From: RUG12461 sp045657665
Lineage (GTDB): Bacteria > Bacillota > Clostridia > Lachnospirales > Lachnospiraceae
Length of the DNA: 64,000 nucleotides
Assembly (NCBI GenBank): GCA_045657665.1
Contig: JAZOTN010000022.1
Location: 25,417 to 89,416, forward strand
Direction: 5' to 3'
Part shown: positions 25,386 through 33,621 of the stretch, in pieces
How the letters are laid out: each line of letters opens with the position of its first letter
Numbering within the stretch: the stretch's first letter is position 1
Notes under the pieces: generated by a model
The model's input: only the letters and a program-made list of their open reading frames with translations
The model's database searches: none
What the model was told of the DNA's origin: nothing
Program-made: the position numbers and the translations under genes

Positions 25386-26708
25386 CTATTTTCTGGTATT
25401 TCTTTCGTTAAATTCTTTTACAAGATTTGCCCGATAGGCCATGCTGTCTTTGTTGGCATTGGATTTGGTCTCCATTGCCTTATTCAGAGCATCTTCCTTC
25501 TCCTTATCGGTAAGCAGGGACTGGAATCCGACAGCCGTTTTGGTACGAAGAGCAGCATTGCTCCGGATCTGATTTTCATAGATCCCCATTTTTTCCCGCT
25601 TCTTTTTTGCTTTTTCCTGATTTTTTGCAATGATATCATCGAGATCCAGTTTATCAAGCTTTTTATTGATAAACAGTGTCTGTACGGTACGCACCAACGC
25701 ACTACCGATCCAGTAAACACCAAGACCTACAGGAACCGTAAAGCAGATGACAAAGGACATCAGCGGCATAAGAAGATTCATGGTCTTCATCTGTGCACCC
25801 ATAGACTGATTACCGGTCATATTTGCCTTCGGCATCACTTTTATGGAAAGAACCTGTGAAAGGTACGAAAATACCGGGATCAAAAGCGCCAGAAACGCAA
25901 ACCCGAAAAGAGCTGAAGCGCCGGTATGGTTCTGTACCGCAGTAAACCATCTGCTGATATAATCCCAGGGAGTATAAGAAATATTAAGTCCCAGGAAATT
26001 ATTAACATGAGAAACTGCCGCCTGCACCTGATCCGCATTGGTCAGAGACGGGAAATAGGCGGCACTTGTCAGCGTCTGCCATCCTTCGTTTGTCAGTTTA
26101 TAAAGGACATCTACGATATAATTCTGTACTGCTGACATATCCGTCAGCGTAAAATCCGTACGCAACGTCGCAAGATATTTAAACTGCGAAACAAAATCCG
26201 TCATCTTCTGCTGAAAACCGGGTGTCTGCATGATCTGATCCGTAATGGAAGTACCGGATGGCAGCGTAAAGATTTCCTTAACGGAATTGATGTATGCCGG
26301 AACATTGTAAAACACGCGGTAAAGAGCAAACAGGATCGGCATCTGAATGATAAACTGAAGACAGCTGCCGCTGGGAGAAACACCGTATTTCTGATAGATC
26401 GCCTGTGTTTCCTGCTGCATTTTCTGCATGGATTCCTGGTCTTTTTTTCCGCCGTATTTCTTCTGAATCTCCTGCAGTTCCGGATTCATTTTCTGTGAAA
26501 GGCGTGAGAATTTTTGTTGTTTATATGTCAGAGGATATAAACAGGTATAGATGATAATAGTCAGAACAATGATAGAAATACCGACGTTTTCAATCCTTCC
26601 TCCCGAGATCAGCACAAAAAAATCATAAATGCCGCTGAGGATAAAACCGAGCACTCTTGCGATCGGTCCTAAGATCGCGCCGGAATATTTCGTTAACAGA
26701 ATATCCAA
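25386..26708 (-). CDS. yidC: membrane protein insertase YidC/OxaA
   Basis: This is a 440-residue polytopic protein. It has the Oxa1 core (VGISIIVLTIIIYTCLYPLT, CLQFIIQMPILFALYRVFYN, and a late MPLMSFVICFTVPVGLGVYW helix) and a basic C-terminal tail. An insert of about 110 residues between the second and third core helices is common in clostridial YidC. No lipobox is present. It inserts membrane proteins alone or with SecYEG. It lies between yidD and jag. Confidence 0.95.
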   Translation of the reverse strand: MDILLTKYSGAILGPIARVLGFILSGIYDFFVLISGGRIENVGISIIVLTIIIYTCLYPLTYKQQKFSRLSQKMNPELQEIQKKYGGKKDQESMQKMQQETQAIYQKYGVSPSGSCLQFIIQMPILFALYRVFYNVPAYINSVKEIFTLPSGTSITDQIMQTPGFQQKMTDFVSQFKYLATLRTDFTLTDMSAVQNYIVDVLYKLTNEGWQTLTSAAYFPSLTNADQVQAAVSHVNNFLGLNISYTPWDYISRWFTAVQNHTGASALFGFAFLALLIPVFSYLSQVLSIKVMPKANMTGNQSMGAQMKTMNLLMPLMSFVICFTVPVGLGVYWIGSALVRTVQTLFINKKLDKLDLDDIIAKNQEKAKKKREKMGIYENQIRSNAALRTKTAVGFQSLLTDKEKEDALNKAMETKSNANKDSMAYRANLVKEFNERNTRK

Positions 26709-26725
26709 AAGGTTCCCTCCTTTGT

Positions 26726-26935
26726 TCAGGGAACAGGATCAAAGCCTCCCTTTGAAAAAGGATTACACCGGAGGATTCTCCATGTTGCAAGAGCTCCTCC
26801 CTTCAAAGCGCCGTATTTTTCCACAGCAAGAAGCCCGTACTCCGAACAAGACGGGCAATAAGGACACTTTGTCGATTTCATTGGAGAAATATATTTACGA
26901 TACCCCTTTATAATAAGAAGTAAAAGCTTTTTCAT
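26726..26935 (-). CDS. yidD: membrane protein insertion efficiency factor YidD
   Basis: This is a 69-residue protein with the family signature YRKYISPMKSTKCPYCPSCSEY and a terminal RCNPFSKGGFDPVP. The usual 'FxPTCS' is CPYCPSCS here, giving one extra Cys. It sits between rnpA and yidC as expected. Confidence 0.95.
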   Translation of the reverse strand: MKKLLLLIIKGYRKYISPMKSTKCPYCPSCSEYGLLAVEKYGALKGGALATWRILRCNPFSKGGFDPVP

Positions 26936-26959
26936 CCTGTTTCCGATTTGTTTTCTTTC

Positions 26960-27292
26960 CTAAATTAAATGATGAAGACCCGCAAGATGCATCAGTGCAC
27001 TCTCTATCTGATGATAGTCTGCGTTCTTTGCAATCACTCTTGCGACGACTACAATGTCAAAGCGATTCTTTAACATTTCTTCGGATAGCCGCACATTCTC
27101 CCGGATCAACCGGGCCAGATGATGCCTTTTAACGCTGTTTCCAACTTTTTTGCTTACTGAAATACCAAGTCTTAGTCCCGGTTCCTGATTCGGAAGCGCA
27201 TACATAACAAGGAGTTTATTTGCAAAAGACCTTCCATTTCGATAGACGTTTTCAAATTCTGTGTTATTTTTCAGAGATACCGGATTTTTCAT
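26960..27292 (-). CDS. rnpA: ribonuclease P protein component
   Basis: This is a 110-residue basic protein that supports the RNase P ribozyme in 5' maturation of tRNA. The conserved RNR-like box is seen as GNSVKRHHLARLIRENVR, and SLKNNTEFENVYRNGRSFANK is the typical N-terminus. In the canonical 'KRNRxKR' motif this version reads VKRHHLARL, a mild divergence. It follows rpmH directly. Confidence 0.95.
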   Translation of the reverse strand: MKNPVSLKNNTEFENVYRNGRSFANKLLVMYALPNQEPGLRLGISVSKKVGNSVKRHHLARLIRENVRLSEEMLKNRFDIVVVARVIAKNADYHQIESALMHLAGLHHLI

Positions 27293-27312
27293 TCCTGTTT
27301 CTTAAGAAGAAA

Positions 27313-27330
27313 GACCACAAAACTGTGGTC
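27313..27330 (-). terminator. hairpin between rpmH and rnpA
   Basis: GACCACA and TGTGGTC (27313-27319 and 27324-27330) form a perfect 7-bp stem with loop AAAC, touching the rpmH stop codon. On the minus strand TTTCTT follows. It may attenuate transcription so that rpmH is expressed more than rnpA. Confidence 0.6.
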
Positions 27331-27464
27331 TAAGCGGATAATTGCTTTCTTCCTTTTAATCTTCTGGCAGCCAAAACCTTTCTTCCGCCCTTTGTACTCA
27401 TTCTTTTCCGGAAGCCGTGAACTTTGGCTCTCTGCCGTTTCTTCGGCTGAAATGTCATTTTCAT
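27330..27464 (-). CDS. rpmH: 50S ribosomal protein L34
   Basis: This is a 44-residue, highly basic protein. MKMTFQPKKRQRAKVHGF and RMSTKGGRKVLAARR are the universal L34 sequence. The ATG at 27464 is preceded by AGGAGGTGATATTTA. The stop is TAG. It is the first gene of the leftward operon from oriC. Confidence 0.98.
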   Translation of the reverse strand: MKMTFQPKKRQRAKVHGFRKRMSTKGGRKVLAARRLKGRKQLSA

Positions 27465-27474
27465 TAAATATCAC

Positions 27475-27724
27475 CTCCTAACGGGTTAAAAGAACATCGA
27501 TCAAATTGTATCACAAAATGTTTAAAAGTCAAGAAAAATCGTATATTCACAAGGTTATATTTACTTATAAGATGTGGATAAGTTTATAACTATTGTGGAT
27601 AACTGTTCATAAGGCAGTACTTTATCTACAATCCCTTAAAATCATTGTAAAAAAACCTATAATATAGTAGAATAATATAGTATGCGGATAACTTTGCATA
27701 TTAGACATTCCGGAGACAGTTAGA
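27475..27724. other. oriC: oriC: DnaA-box cluster upstream of dnaA
   Basis: This 250-base gene-free, AT-rich segment lies between rpmH and dnaA. Two perfect DnaA boxes TGTGGATAA occur at 27573-27581 and 27594-27602. Near matches are TTATCTACA at 27622-27630 and TGCGGATAA at 27683-27691, with a weaker TGTTCATAA at 27604. TATAAT at 27658-27663 is a likely -10 box of dnaA. Genes diverge from here on both sides, so replication and transcription run together. Confidence 0.9.
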
Positions 27725-29083
27725 ATGGACGAAATCCTAGAGCAATGGGGTCATATCCTTGAAATCATAAGGGACGAGTACGATATCACGAATGTGGCCT
27801 TTGATACGTTTTTAAAGCCTCTCAAGGTGCATAGCGTTGAAAACGATACGATCTACCTTTTGGTTCCCTCAGAAGAGATCGGTATCAGCTATATCCGTAA
27901 AAAATATTATATTCCGATCAAGGTTTCCGTAGCGGAAGTTCTTAATAAAGAATACGAAATAGAATTCATATTTGAAAAAAACGCTCCGAAAAAATCTCTG
28001 TCGGATATCAACAAGATCACACAAATGAATCACAGTGCAAATCAGGATCCTTCCAATCTGAATCCTAATTACACATTTGATACATTTGTAGTCGGCAGTA
28101 ACAGCCGGATGGCAGTAGCTGCTGCTCTCCGTGTTTCGGAATCTCCCGGAGAAATTTACAATCCTCTCTTTATTTACGGAGGTGTAGGACTCGGAAAAAC
28201 TCATTTGATGCATTCCATCGGACATCAGATCCTGGAGCAGAATCCATACAGCAATATTCTTTACGTTACTTCGGAAGAATTTACAAATGAAGTGATCGAA
28301 TCCGTCCGAAGCGGTAATGCGGCTTCCATGACAAAACTTCGTGAAAAATACCGGAATGTGGATGTTCTTATGATCGATGATATCCAGTTTATCATTGGAA
28401 AAGAAACCACACAGGAAGAGTTTTTCCATACATTCAATGCTCTCCAGCAAAAACGAAAAGCGATCATCATTACATCAGATAAGCCTCCGAAAGAAATGGA
28501 GACTCTGGAAGAAAGGTTCCGCTCCCGTTTTGAAATGGGTCTGATGACGGATATTTCCTCACCGGATTATGAAACACGAATGGCAATTCTCCGCAAAAAA
28601 GCGGAAAATGATCATTTTAATGTGGATAACGAGGTAATGGATTATATTGCAACCAATATCAAATCCAATATCCGTGAACTGGAAGGAGCTTTGAATACGC
28701 TTCTCTTCCTATATAATATGGAACATCGCAATATCACGATTGAGGTTGCGAAAAAAGAACTTCAGAACATCATCAATCCGGATGAAAAGAAGATCATCAC
28801 TTCAGATCTTATCATTGACGTGGTCTGTGATCATTTTGGTATCACAAGAGACATGATGTTATCGAAATCCCGCAGCAATGATATTGCCAAACCCCGTCAG
28901 ATCGTGATGTATCTTTGCAAGACCATGACAAATCTTTCTCTGGATACGATCGGATCCCATCTCGGAGGAAGAGACCATGCCACGGTTATTCACGGCGTTC
29001 GTACCATGACGGAACGCTATACAAATGACGAAGAAACAAAAAATACGATTGATACGATCCGCAAAAAGATCAATCCTAATTAA
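27725..29083 (+). CDS. dnaA: chromosomal replication initiator DnaA
   Basis: This is a 452-residue AAA+ initiator. Domain I (1-80) includes FDTFLKPLKVHSV, and a short linker follows. The ATPase domain opens with NPNYTFDTFVVGSNSRMAVA and has Walker A GGVGLGKTH (about 152-160) and Walker B VLMIDDIQF. Domain IV ends with the box-recognition sequence GGRDHATVIHG. It melts oriC to start replication. It lies directly right of the DnaA-box cluster and probably autoregulates through those boxes. Confidence 0.98.
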   Translation: MDEILEQWGHILEIIRDEYDITNVAFDTFLKPLKVHSVENDTIYLLVPSEEIGISYIRKKYYIPIKVSVAEVLNKEYEIEFIFEKNAPKKSLSDINKITQMNHSANQDPSNLNPNYTFDTFVVGSNSRMAVAAALRVSESPGEIYNPLFIYGGVGLGKTHLMHSIGHQILEQNPYSNILYVTSEEFTNEVIESVRSGNAASMTKLREKYRNVDVLMIDDIQFIIGKETTQEEFFHTFNALQQKRKAIIITSDKPPKEMETLEERFRSRFEMGLMTDISSPDYETRMAILRKKAENDHFNVDNEVMDYIATNIKSNIRELEGALNTLLFLYNMEHRNITIEVAKKELQNIINPDEKKIITSDLIIDVVCDHFGITRDMMLSKSRSNDIAKPRQIVMYLCKTMTNLSLDTIGSHLGGRDHATVIHGVRTMTERYTNDEETKNTIDTIRKKINPN

Positions 29084-29295
29084 AAGACAAATAAAGTTAA
29101 AGGAAGAAGAGTATCTTTTATTCACTTTCTTCCACAAGCCATAAAGAGAAATTTCCCGTTGTTATAAAGATTAAATTTTTCAAAAAAGAAACGTCTTTAT
29201 CGGGAAAAAAGTACTTATACACATATCAACGGCCTATAATAAGATTAATTATAAATTCTTTACTATTATATATAGAGAGAAAGGAGCTCTTTCAC
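29084..29295. promoter_or_regulatory. dnaA-dnaN intergenic region with DnaA box
   Basis: This gene-free, very AT-rich segment of 212 bases contains TTATACACA (29215-29223), a DnaA-box variant. TATAAT (29235-29240) is a probable -10 box for dnaN. AAAGGAG follows just before the dnaN start. In other Firmicutes this interval can hold the unwinding element of a bipartite origin. Confidence 0.6.
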
Positions 29296-30405
29296 ATGAA
29301 AATCATCTGTTCAAAAGCAAGCCTTTTCAACGGAGTCGCTGCAGTATCAAAAGCTGTACCACAAAGGACAACCATGGCGATCCTGGAATGCATCCTTATT
29401 GATGCATCTGCGGATAAGATCAAACTTACAGCCAATGATACGGAACTCGGTATTGAAACGGTAGTAGAAGGAACGATCGAAGAAAGAGGTATCATCGCAC
29501 TGGATGCAAAGATCTTTTCGGAGATCGTCAGAAAGCTTCCGGACAGTGAAGTAACGATTGAGACAGGTGATGCTTTTAAAACAATGATCACTTGTGAAAA
29601 AGCGAAATTCAATATCATCGGAAAATCAGGAGAAGATTTTTCACCAATTCCTTATATCGAAAAAACGAATGGAATCTCTGTTTCACAGTTTACCTTAAAG
29701 GAAGTGATCAGACAAACGATCTTTTCCATTGCGGATAATGACAATAATAAACTGATGACCGGTGAATTGTTTGAGATCAATGAAAACATCCTTCGTGTGG
29801 TTTCACTTGACGGACACCGTATTTCGATCCGGAAGATAGAGCTTTCAAAGAGCTATGAAAACCGTAAAGTGATCGTTCCCGGAAAAACGCTTCAGGAGAT
29901 CAGTAAGATCATTCCGGGTGAAGCAGATAAAAATGTGGATATCTTCCTTGATAAAAATCATATCATGTTCGTATTTAATGAAACGATCGTGGTTTCCAGA
30001 CTGATTGAGGGAGAGTACTTTAAGATCGACCAGATGCTTTCTTCGGATTATGAAACAAAAATCAAGATCAGTAAGAGAGAGCTTCTGGAATGTATTGATC
30101 GTGCGACGCTTCTGGTGAAAGAAGGGGATAAAAAGCCGATTATCATGGAGATTGGTGATACGGTGATGAATCTTCGAATCAATTCGTTTATCGGATCCAT
30201 GGATGAAGAGATCGATATTTCGAAAGAAGGAAAAGATATCAAGATTGCTTTCAATCCAAAGTTCTTTATAGATGCGCTTCGCGTGATCGATGATGAAGAA
30301 ATATCTCTTTATATGGTCAATCCGAAAGCGCCCTGTTTTATCAAAGATGATCAGGAATCCTTTATTTATCTGATCCTTCCGGTAAATTTCAATAATGCGG
30401 GATAA
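29296..30405 (+). CDS. dnaN: DNA polymerase III beta subunit (sliding clamp)
   Basis: This 369-residue protein is full length for a bacterial clamp with three repeated domains. It starts MKIICSKASLFNGVAAVSKAVPQRTTMAILECILI, matching the family N-terminus, and ends with YLILPVNF, typical of the C-terminal tail. The clamp holds polymerase III and many partners on DNA. AGAAAGGAGCT precedes the start. It lies between dnaA and yaaA. Confidence 0.97.
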   Translation: MKIICSKASLFNGVAAVSKAVPQRTTMAILECILIDASADKIKLTANDTELGIETVVEGTIEERGIIALDAKIFSEIVRKLPDSEVTIETGDAFKTMITCEKAKFNIIGKSGEDFSPIPYIEKTNGISVSQFTLKEVIRQTIFSIADNDNNKLMTGELFEINENILRVVSLDGHRISIRKIELSKSYENRKVIVPGKTLQEISKIIPGEADKNVDIFLDKNHIMFVFNETIVVSRLIEGEYFKIDQMLSSDYETKIKISKRELLECIDRATLLVKEGDKKPIIMEIGDTVMNLRINSFIGSMDEEIDISKEGKDIKIAFNPKFFIDALRVIDDEEISLYMVNPKAPCFIKDDQESFIYLILPVNFNNAG

Positions 30406-30406
30406 T

Positions 30407-30622
30407 ATGGAAAACGTATTTATAAGAGATGATTTTATAAAGCTCGGCCAGGCAATGAAACTTTGCGGGGCTGCCGGCAGTGGATCGGAAGCAAAGGCTT
30501 TTATTGAAAACGGTGATGTAAAGGTAAACGGAGAGATTTGTACAGAACGAGGAAGAAAACTAAAGCCAGGCGATCAGTTTTCTTATTCCGAACATGATTA
30601 TCAGATCCATAGAACTTCATGA
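30407..30622 (+). CDS. yaaA: S4-domain RNA-binding protein YaaA
   Basis: This is a 71-residue protein. I chose the ATG at 30407, one base after the dnaN stop; the ATG at 30395 lies inside dnaN. The S4 core is IKLGQAMKLCGAAGSGSEAKAFI...GDVKVNGEICTERGRKLKPGD. Members of this family are linked to ribosome assembly and are found between dnaN and recF in Firmicutes. Its 3' end overlaps recF by 29 bases. Confidence 0.93.
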   Translation: MENVFIRDDFIKLGQAMKLCGAAGSGSEAKAFIENGDVKVNGEICTERGRKLKPGDQFSYSEHDYQIHRTS

Positions 30623-31691
30623 CTATCGTAATTATGAAGATCTTAAAATAGAATTTCAGGAAGGAACCAATATTCTTTACGGAGATAATGCCCAGGGTAA
30701 AACGAATATCCTGGAAGCGGCATTTCTCAGCGGAACCACCAAATCCCATAAAGGAAGCAAAGACCGGGAAATCATTCGTTTTGAAAAAGCAGAATCACAT
30801 ATTCGTACGATTGTAGAAAAGGGTAACAGTGAATACCGTATCGATCTTCATCTGAAAAGAAGGGAATCCAAGGGTATTGCCATTAACGGTGTGCCGATCA
30901 AAAAAGCAAGCGAGCTTTTCGGGTTCTTAAACATCATCTTTTTTTCCCCGGAGGATCTTAATATTATAAAAAACGGCCCTGCAGAAAGAAGACATTTCCT
31001 GGATGCAGAGATCTGTCAGCTTGATAAGATATACCTGTCCGATCTGACCAGATATAATAAGACACTTGCCCAGAGAAACCGTCTTCTTAAAGAAATTGAA
31101 GGAAACAGGGATCTTTTGTCTACACTTTCCATATGGAATACCCAGCTTCTACAGTATGGGAAAAGGATCATCCGGCGAAGAAAAGAATTTATTGGGCAGC
31201 TGAATGATATCGTTGGTTCTATTCACGAAAAGCTGACCGGTCAAAAAGAACATCTGATCCTGAAATACGAACCGGATACAAGAGAAGAAGATTTTGAGAT
31301 GGATCTTCTTTCGGCAGAACAAAGAGACTTAAGACAACTTTCCACAACTGTCGGTCCTCATCGCGATGACCTGTTGTTTCAGATAAACGATATTGATATA
31401 CGTCGTTTTGGATCACAAGGACAACAAAGAACGTCTGCATTGTCGCTAAAACTGGCAGAGATCGAACTGGTGAAAAAAACGATCCATGAAGCGCCGGTAC
31501 TGCTCCTTGATGACGTTCTGTCAGAGCTGGATCAAAACAGACAGAATTTTCTTTTAAAAAGTATCGGAGATATACAAACGATCATTACCTGTACCGGAAT
31601 AGAAGACTTTGTTAAAAACCGTTTTCGGATAGACAGAGTTTTCATTGTAAAAGAAGGGACAGTGGAAATCATGAATGGAGAAGACTTATGA
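30594..31691 (+). CDS. recF: DNA replication and repair protein RecF
   Basis: This 365-residue SMC-like ATPase helps load RecA at gaps. The N-terminus MIIRSIELHDYRNYEDL is typical. Walker A is YGDNAQGKTNILEA, the signature is FGSQGQQRTSALSLKLAE, and Walker B is PVLLLDDVLSELD. The start lies within yaaA and the stop overlaps the gyrB ATG (ATGA), so the three genes are translated as a coupled set. Confidence 0.97.
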   Translation: MIIRSIELHDYRNYEDLKIEFQEGTNILYGDNAQGKTNILEAAFLSGTTKSHKGSKDREIIRFEKAESHIRTIVEKGNSEYRIDLHLKRRESKGIAINGVPIKKASELFGFLNIIFFSPEDLNIIKNGPAERRHFLDAEICQLDKIYLSDLTRYNKTLAQRNRLLKEIEGNRDLLSTLSIWNTQLLQYGKRIIRRRKEFIGQLNDIVGSIHEKLTGQKEHLILKYEPDTREEDFEMDLLSAEQRDLRQLSTTVGPHRDDLLFQINDIDIRRFGSQGQQRTSALSLKLAEIELVKKTIHEAPVLLLDDVLSELDQNRQNFLLKSIGDIQTIITCTGIEDFVKNRFRIDRVFIVKEGTVEIMNGEDL

Positions 31692-33610
31692 GTAACGTTA
31701 CTTCAGAATACGGCGGAGATCAGATCCAGGTCCTGGAAGGACTGGAAGCAGTCAGAAAACGTCCCGGAATGTACATCGGAAGCACATCCAGCAGGGGACT
31801 TCATCATCTTGTCTATGAGATCGTCGACAATGCAGTGGATGAAGCGCTTGCCGGTTTTTGTAAGAATATCGATGTGTCCATCAATCCAGACAACAGTATT
31901 ACGGTCGTTGATGACGGACGTGGTATTCCGGTGGATATCAACCATAAAACCGGACGTCCTGCCGCAGAAGTAGTTTTTACCGTTCTTCATGCCGGCGGAA
32001 AATTCGGCGGAGGAGGATACAAAGTATCCGGCGGTCTTCACGGTGTCGGTGCTTCTGTTGTAAATGCCCTTTCCAACTGGCTTGAGGTTTCCATACGTCG
32101 GGATGGTAAGGTTTATGAACAGCGCTATGAAAAAGGAAAAACAGTCAGCGACCTTAAGATGACAGGAACCTGTGATCCGGCAGATAACGGCACAACAGTT
32201 CATTTTTTGCCGGATGATACGATCTTTGAAGAGACGGTATTTGAATATCCGACCTTAAAACAGCGTCTTAGAGAGACTGCGTTTCTTACAAAAGGACTGC
32301 GTATTGTATTAAATGATAAAAGAGAAGATCCTGTTCACAGTCATTCCTTTCATTATGAAGGCGGCATCAAACAGTTTGTGGAATATTTGAATCGCGGAAA
32401 AACGGCCCTTTATGACAATATCATCTATTGTGAAGGGCAGGTAAACAAGGTGTATGTGGAAGTCGCCATGCAGCATAATGACTCCTACAATGATTCCACG
32501 TTCAGTTTTGTAAATAATATCACTACCCCGGAAGGCGGTACACATCTGACAGGTTTTCGGAATGCCCTGACGAAAACCTTTAATGATTACGCAAAAGCAA
32601 ATAAGATCTTAAAAGATACAGAAGCACTGACCGGTGATGATATCCGTGAGGGTCTGACCGCGATCATCAGTGTGAAGATCGAAGAACCCCAGTTTGAAGG
32701 ACAAACGAAACAAAAACTCGGAAACAGTGAAGCAAGGGGAGCTGTGGAAAATGTTGTCAGTCAGCAGCTGACGTATTTTCTGGAACAGAATCCCTCTGTT
32801 GCGAAAACAATCTGTGAAAAAGCATTACTTGCACAGCGTGCAAGAGAAGCGGCCAGAAAGGCAAGGGATCTGACAAGGAGAAAAACAGCTCTTGAGGGAG
32901 GATCTCTTCCTGGAAAACTGGCGGACTGCTCTGACAAGGACCCGAAAAACTGCGAGATTTTTATCGTGGAGGGAGATTCCGCAGGAGGTTCCGCGAAAAC
33001 CGCAAGGAGCCGCGCAACTCAGGCGATCCTGCCTCTTCGCGGAAAGATTTTGAATGTCGAAAAAGCAAGACTTGACCGGATATACGACAACGCAGAGATC
33101 AAGGCTATGATCACAGCGTTTGGAACCGGCATTCATGATGATTTTGATATCGAAAAGCTCCGTTATCACAAGATCATCATCATGACGGATGCGGATGTGG
33201 ACGGTGCACATATCGCTACACTGATGCTGACGTTTCTTTACCGTTTTATGCCGGATCTTATAAAAGGCGGATATGTATATCTTGCGACCCCGCCTCTTTA
33301 TAAGCTCGAAAAGAATAAGAAAGTCTGGTATGCCTACAGCGATGAGGAATTGAATAAGATCCTGACAGAAGTCGGACGAGACAACAATAACAAGATCCAG
33401 CGGTATAAAGGTCTTGGAGAAATGGATGCGGAACAGCTCTGGGAAACCACTATGGATCCGGAAAAACGCATCTTAAAACGCGTCATCATTGATGAAGAAA
33501 GTGCATCGGAGATCGATGTGACCTTCACGACCCTGATGGGTGACAAAGTAGAGCCGCGGCGTGAATTTATCGAAGAGAACGCCAGATACGTGCAGAATCT
33601 GGATATTTAA
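31688..33610 (+). CDS. gyrB: DNA gyrase subunit B
   Basis: This is a 640-residue ATPase subunit. QVLEGLEAVRKRPGMYIGST, the ATP-binding EIVDNAVDEALAG, DDGRGIPVD and GGLHGVGASVVNALS are the GHKL-fold motifs. The TOPRIM part has EGDSAGGSAK and MTDADVDGAHI. The C-terminus DINVQNLDI-like ending (ENARYVQNLDI) is usual. It pairs with GyrA encoded 11 bases downstream and introduces negative supercoils. Confidence 0.98.
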   Translation: MSNVTSEYGGDQIQVLEGLEAVRKRPGMYIGSTSSRGLHHLVYEIVDNAVDEALAGFCKNIDVSINPDNSITVVDDGRGIPVDINHKTGRPAAEVVFTVLHAGGKFGGGGYKVSGGLHGVGASVVNALSNWLEVSIRRDGKVYEQRYEKGKTVSDLKMTGTCDPADNGTTVHFLPDDTIFEETVFEYPTLKQRLRETAFLTKGLRIVLNDKREDPVHSHSFHYEGGIKQFVEYLNRGKTALYDNIIYCEGQVNKVYVEVAMQHNDSYNDSTFSFVNNITTPEGGTHLTGFRNALTKTFNDYAKANKILKDTEALTGDDIREGLTAIISVKIEEPQFEGQTKQKLGNSEARGAVENVVSQQLTYFLEQNPSVAKTICEKALLAQRAREAARKARDLTRRKTALEGGSLPGKLADCSDKDPKNCEIFIVEGDSAGGSAKTARSRATQAILPLRGKILNVEKARLDRIYDNAEIKAMITAFGTGIHDDFDIEKLRYHKIIIMTDADVDGAHIATLMLTFLYRFMPDLIKGGYVYLATPPLYKLEKNKKVWYAYSDEELNKILTEVGRDNNNKIQRYKGLGEMDAEQLWETTMDPEKRILKRVIIDEESASEIDVTFTTLMGDKVEPRREFIEENARYVQNLDI

Positions 33611-33621
33611 GGAGTTAGCGA

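Noticed and set aside
24939..25859. Plus-strand ORF of 306 codons
   Set aside because: It is antisense to jag and yidC; its Ser-rich product is the reverse-frame image of the charged Jag linker.
27289..27474. Minus-strand ORF of 61 codons over rpmH
   Set aside because: It is an out-of-frame shadow of the ribosomal protein L34 gene.
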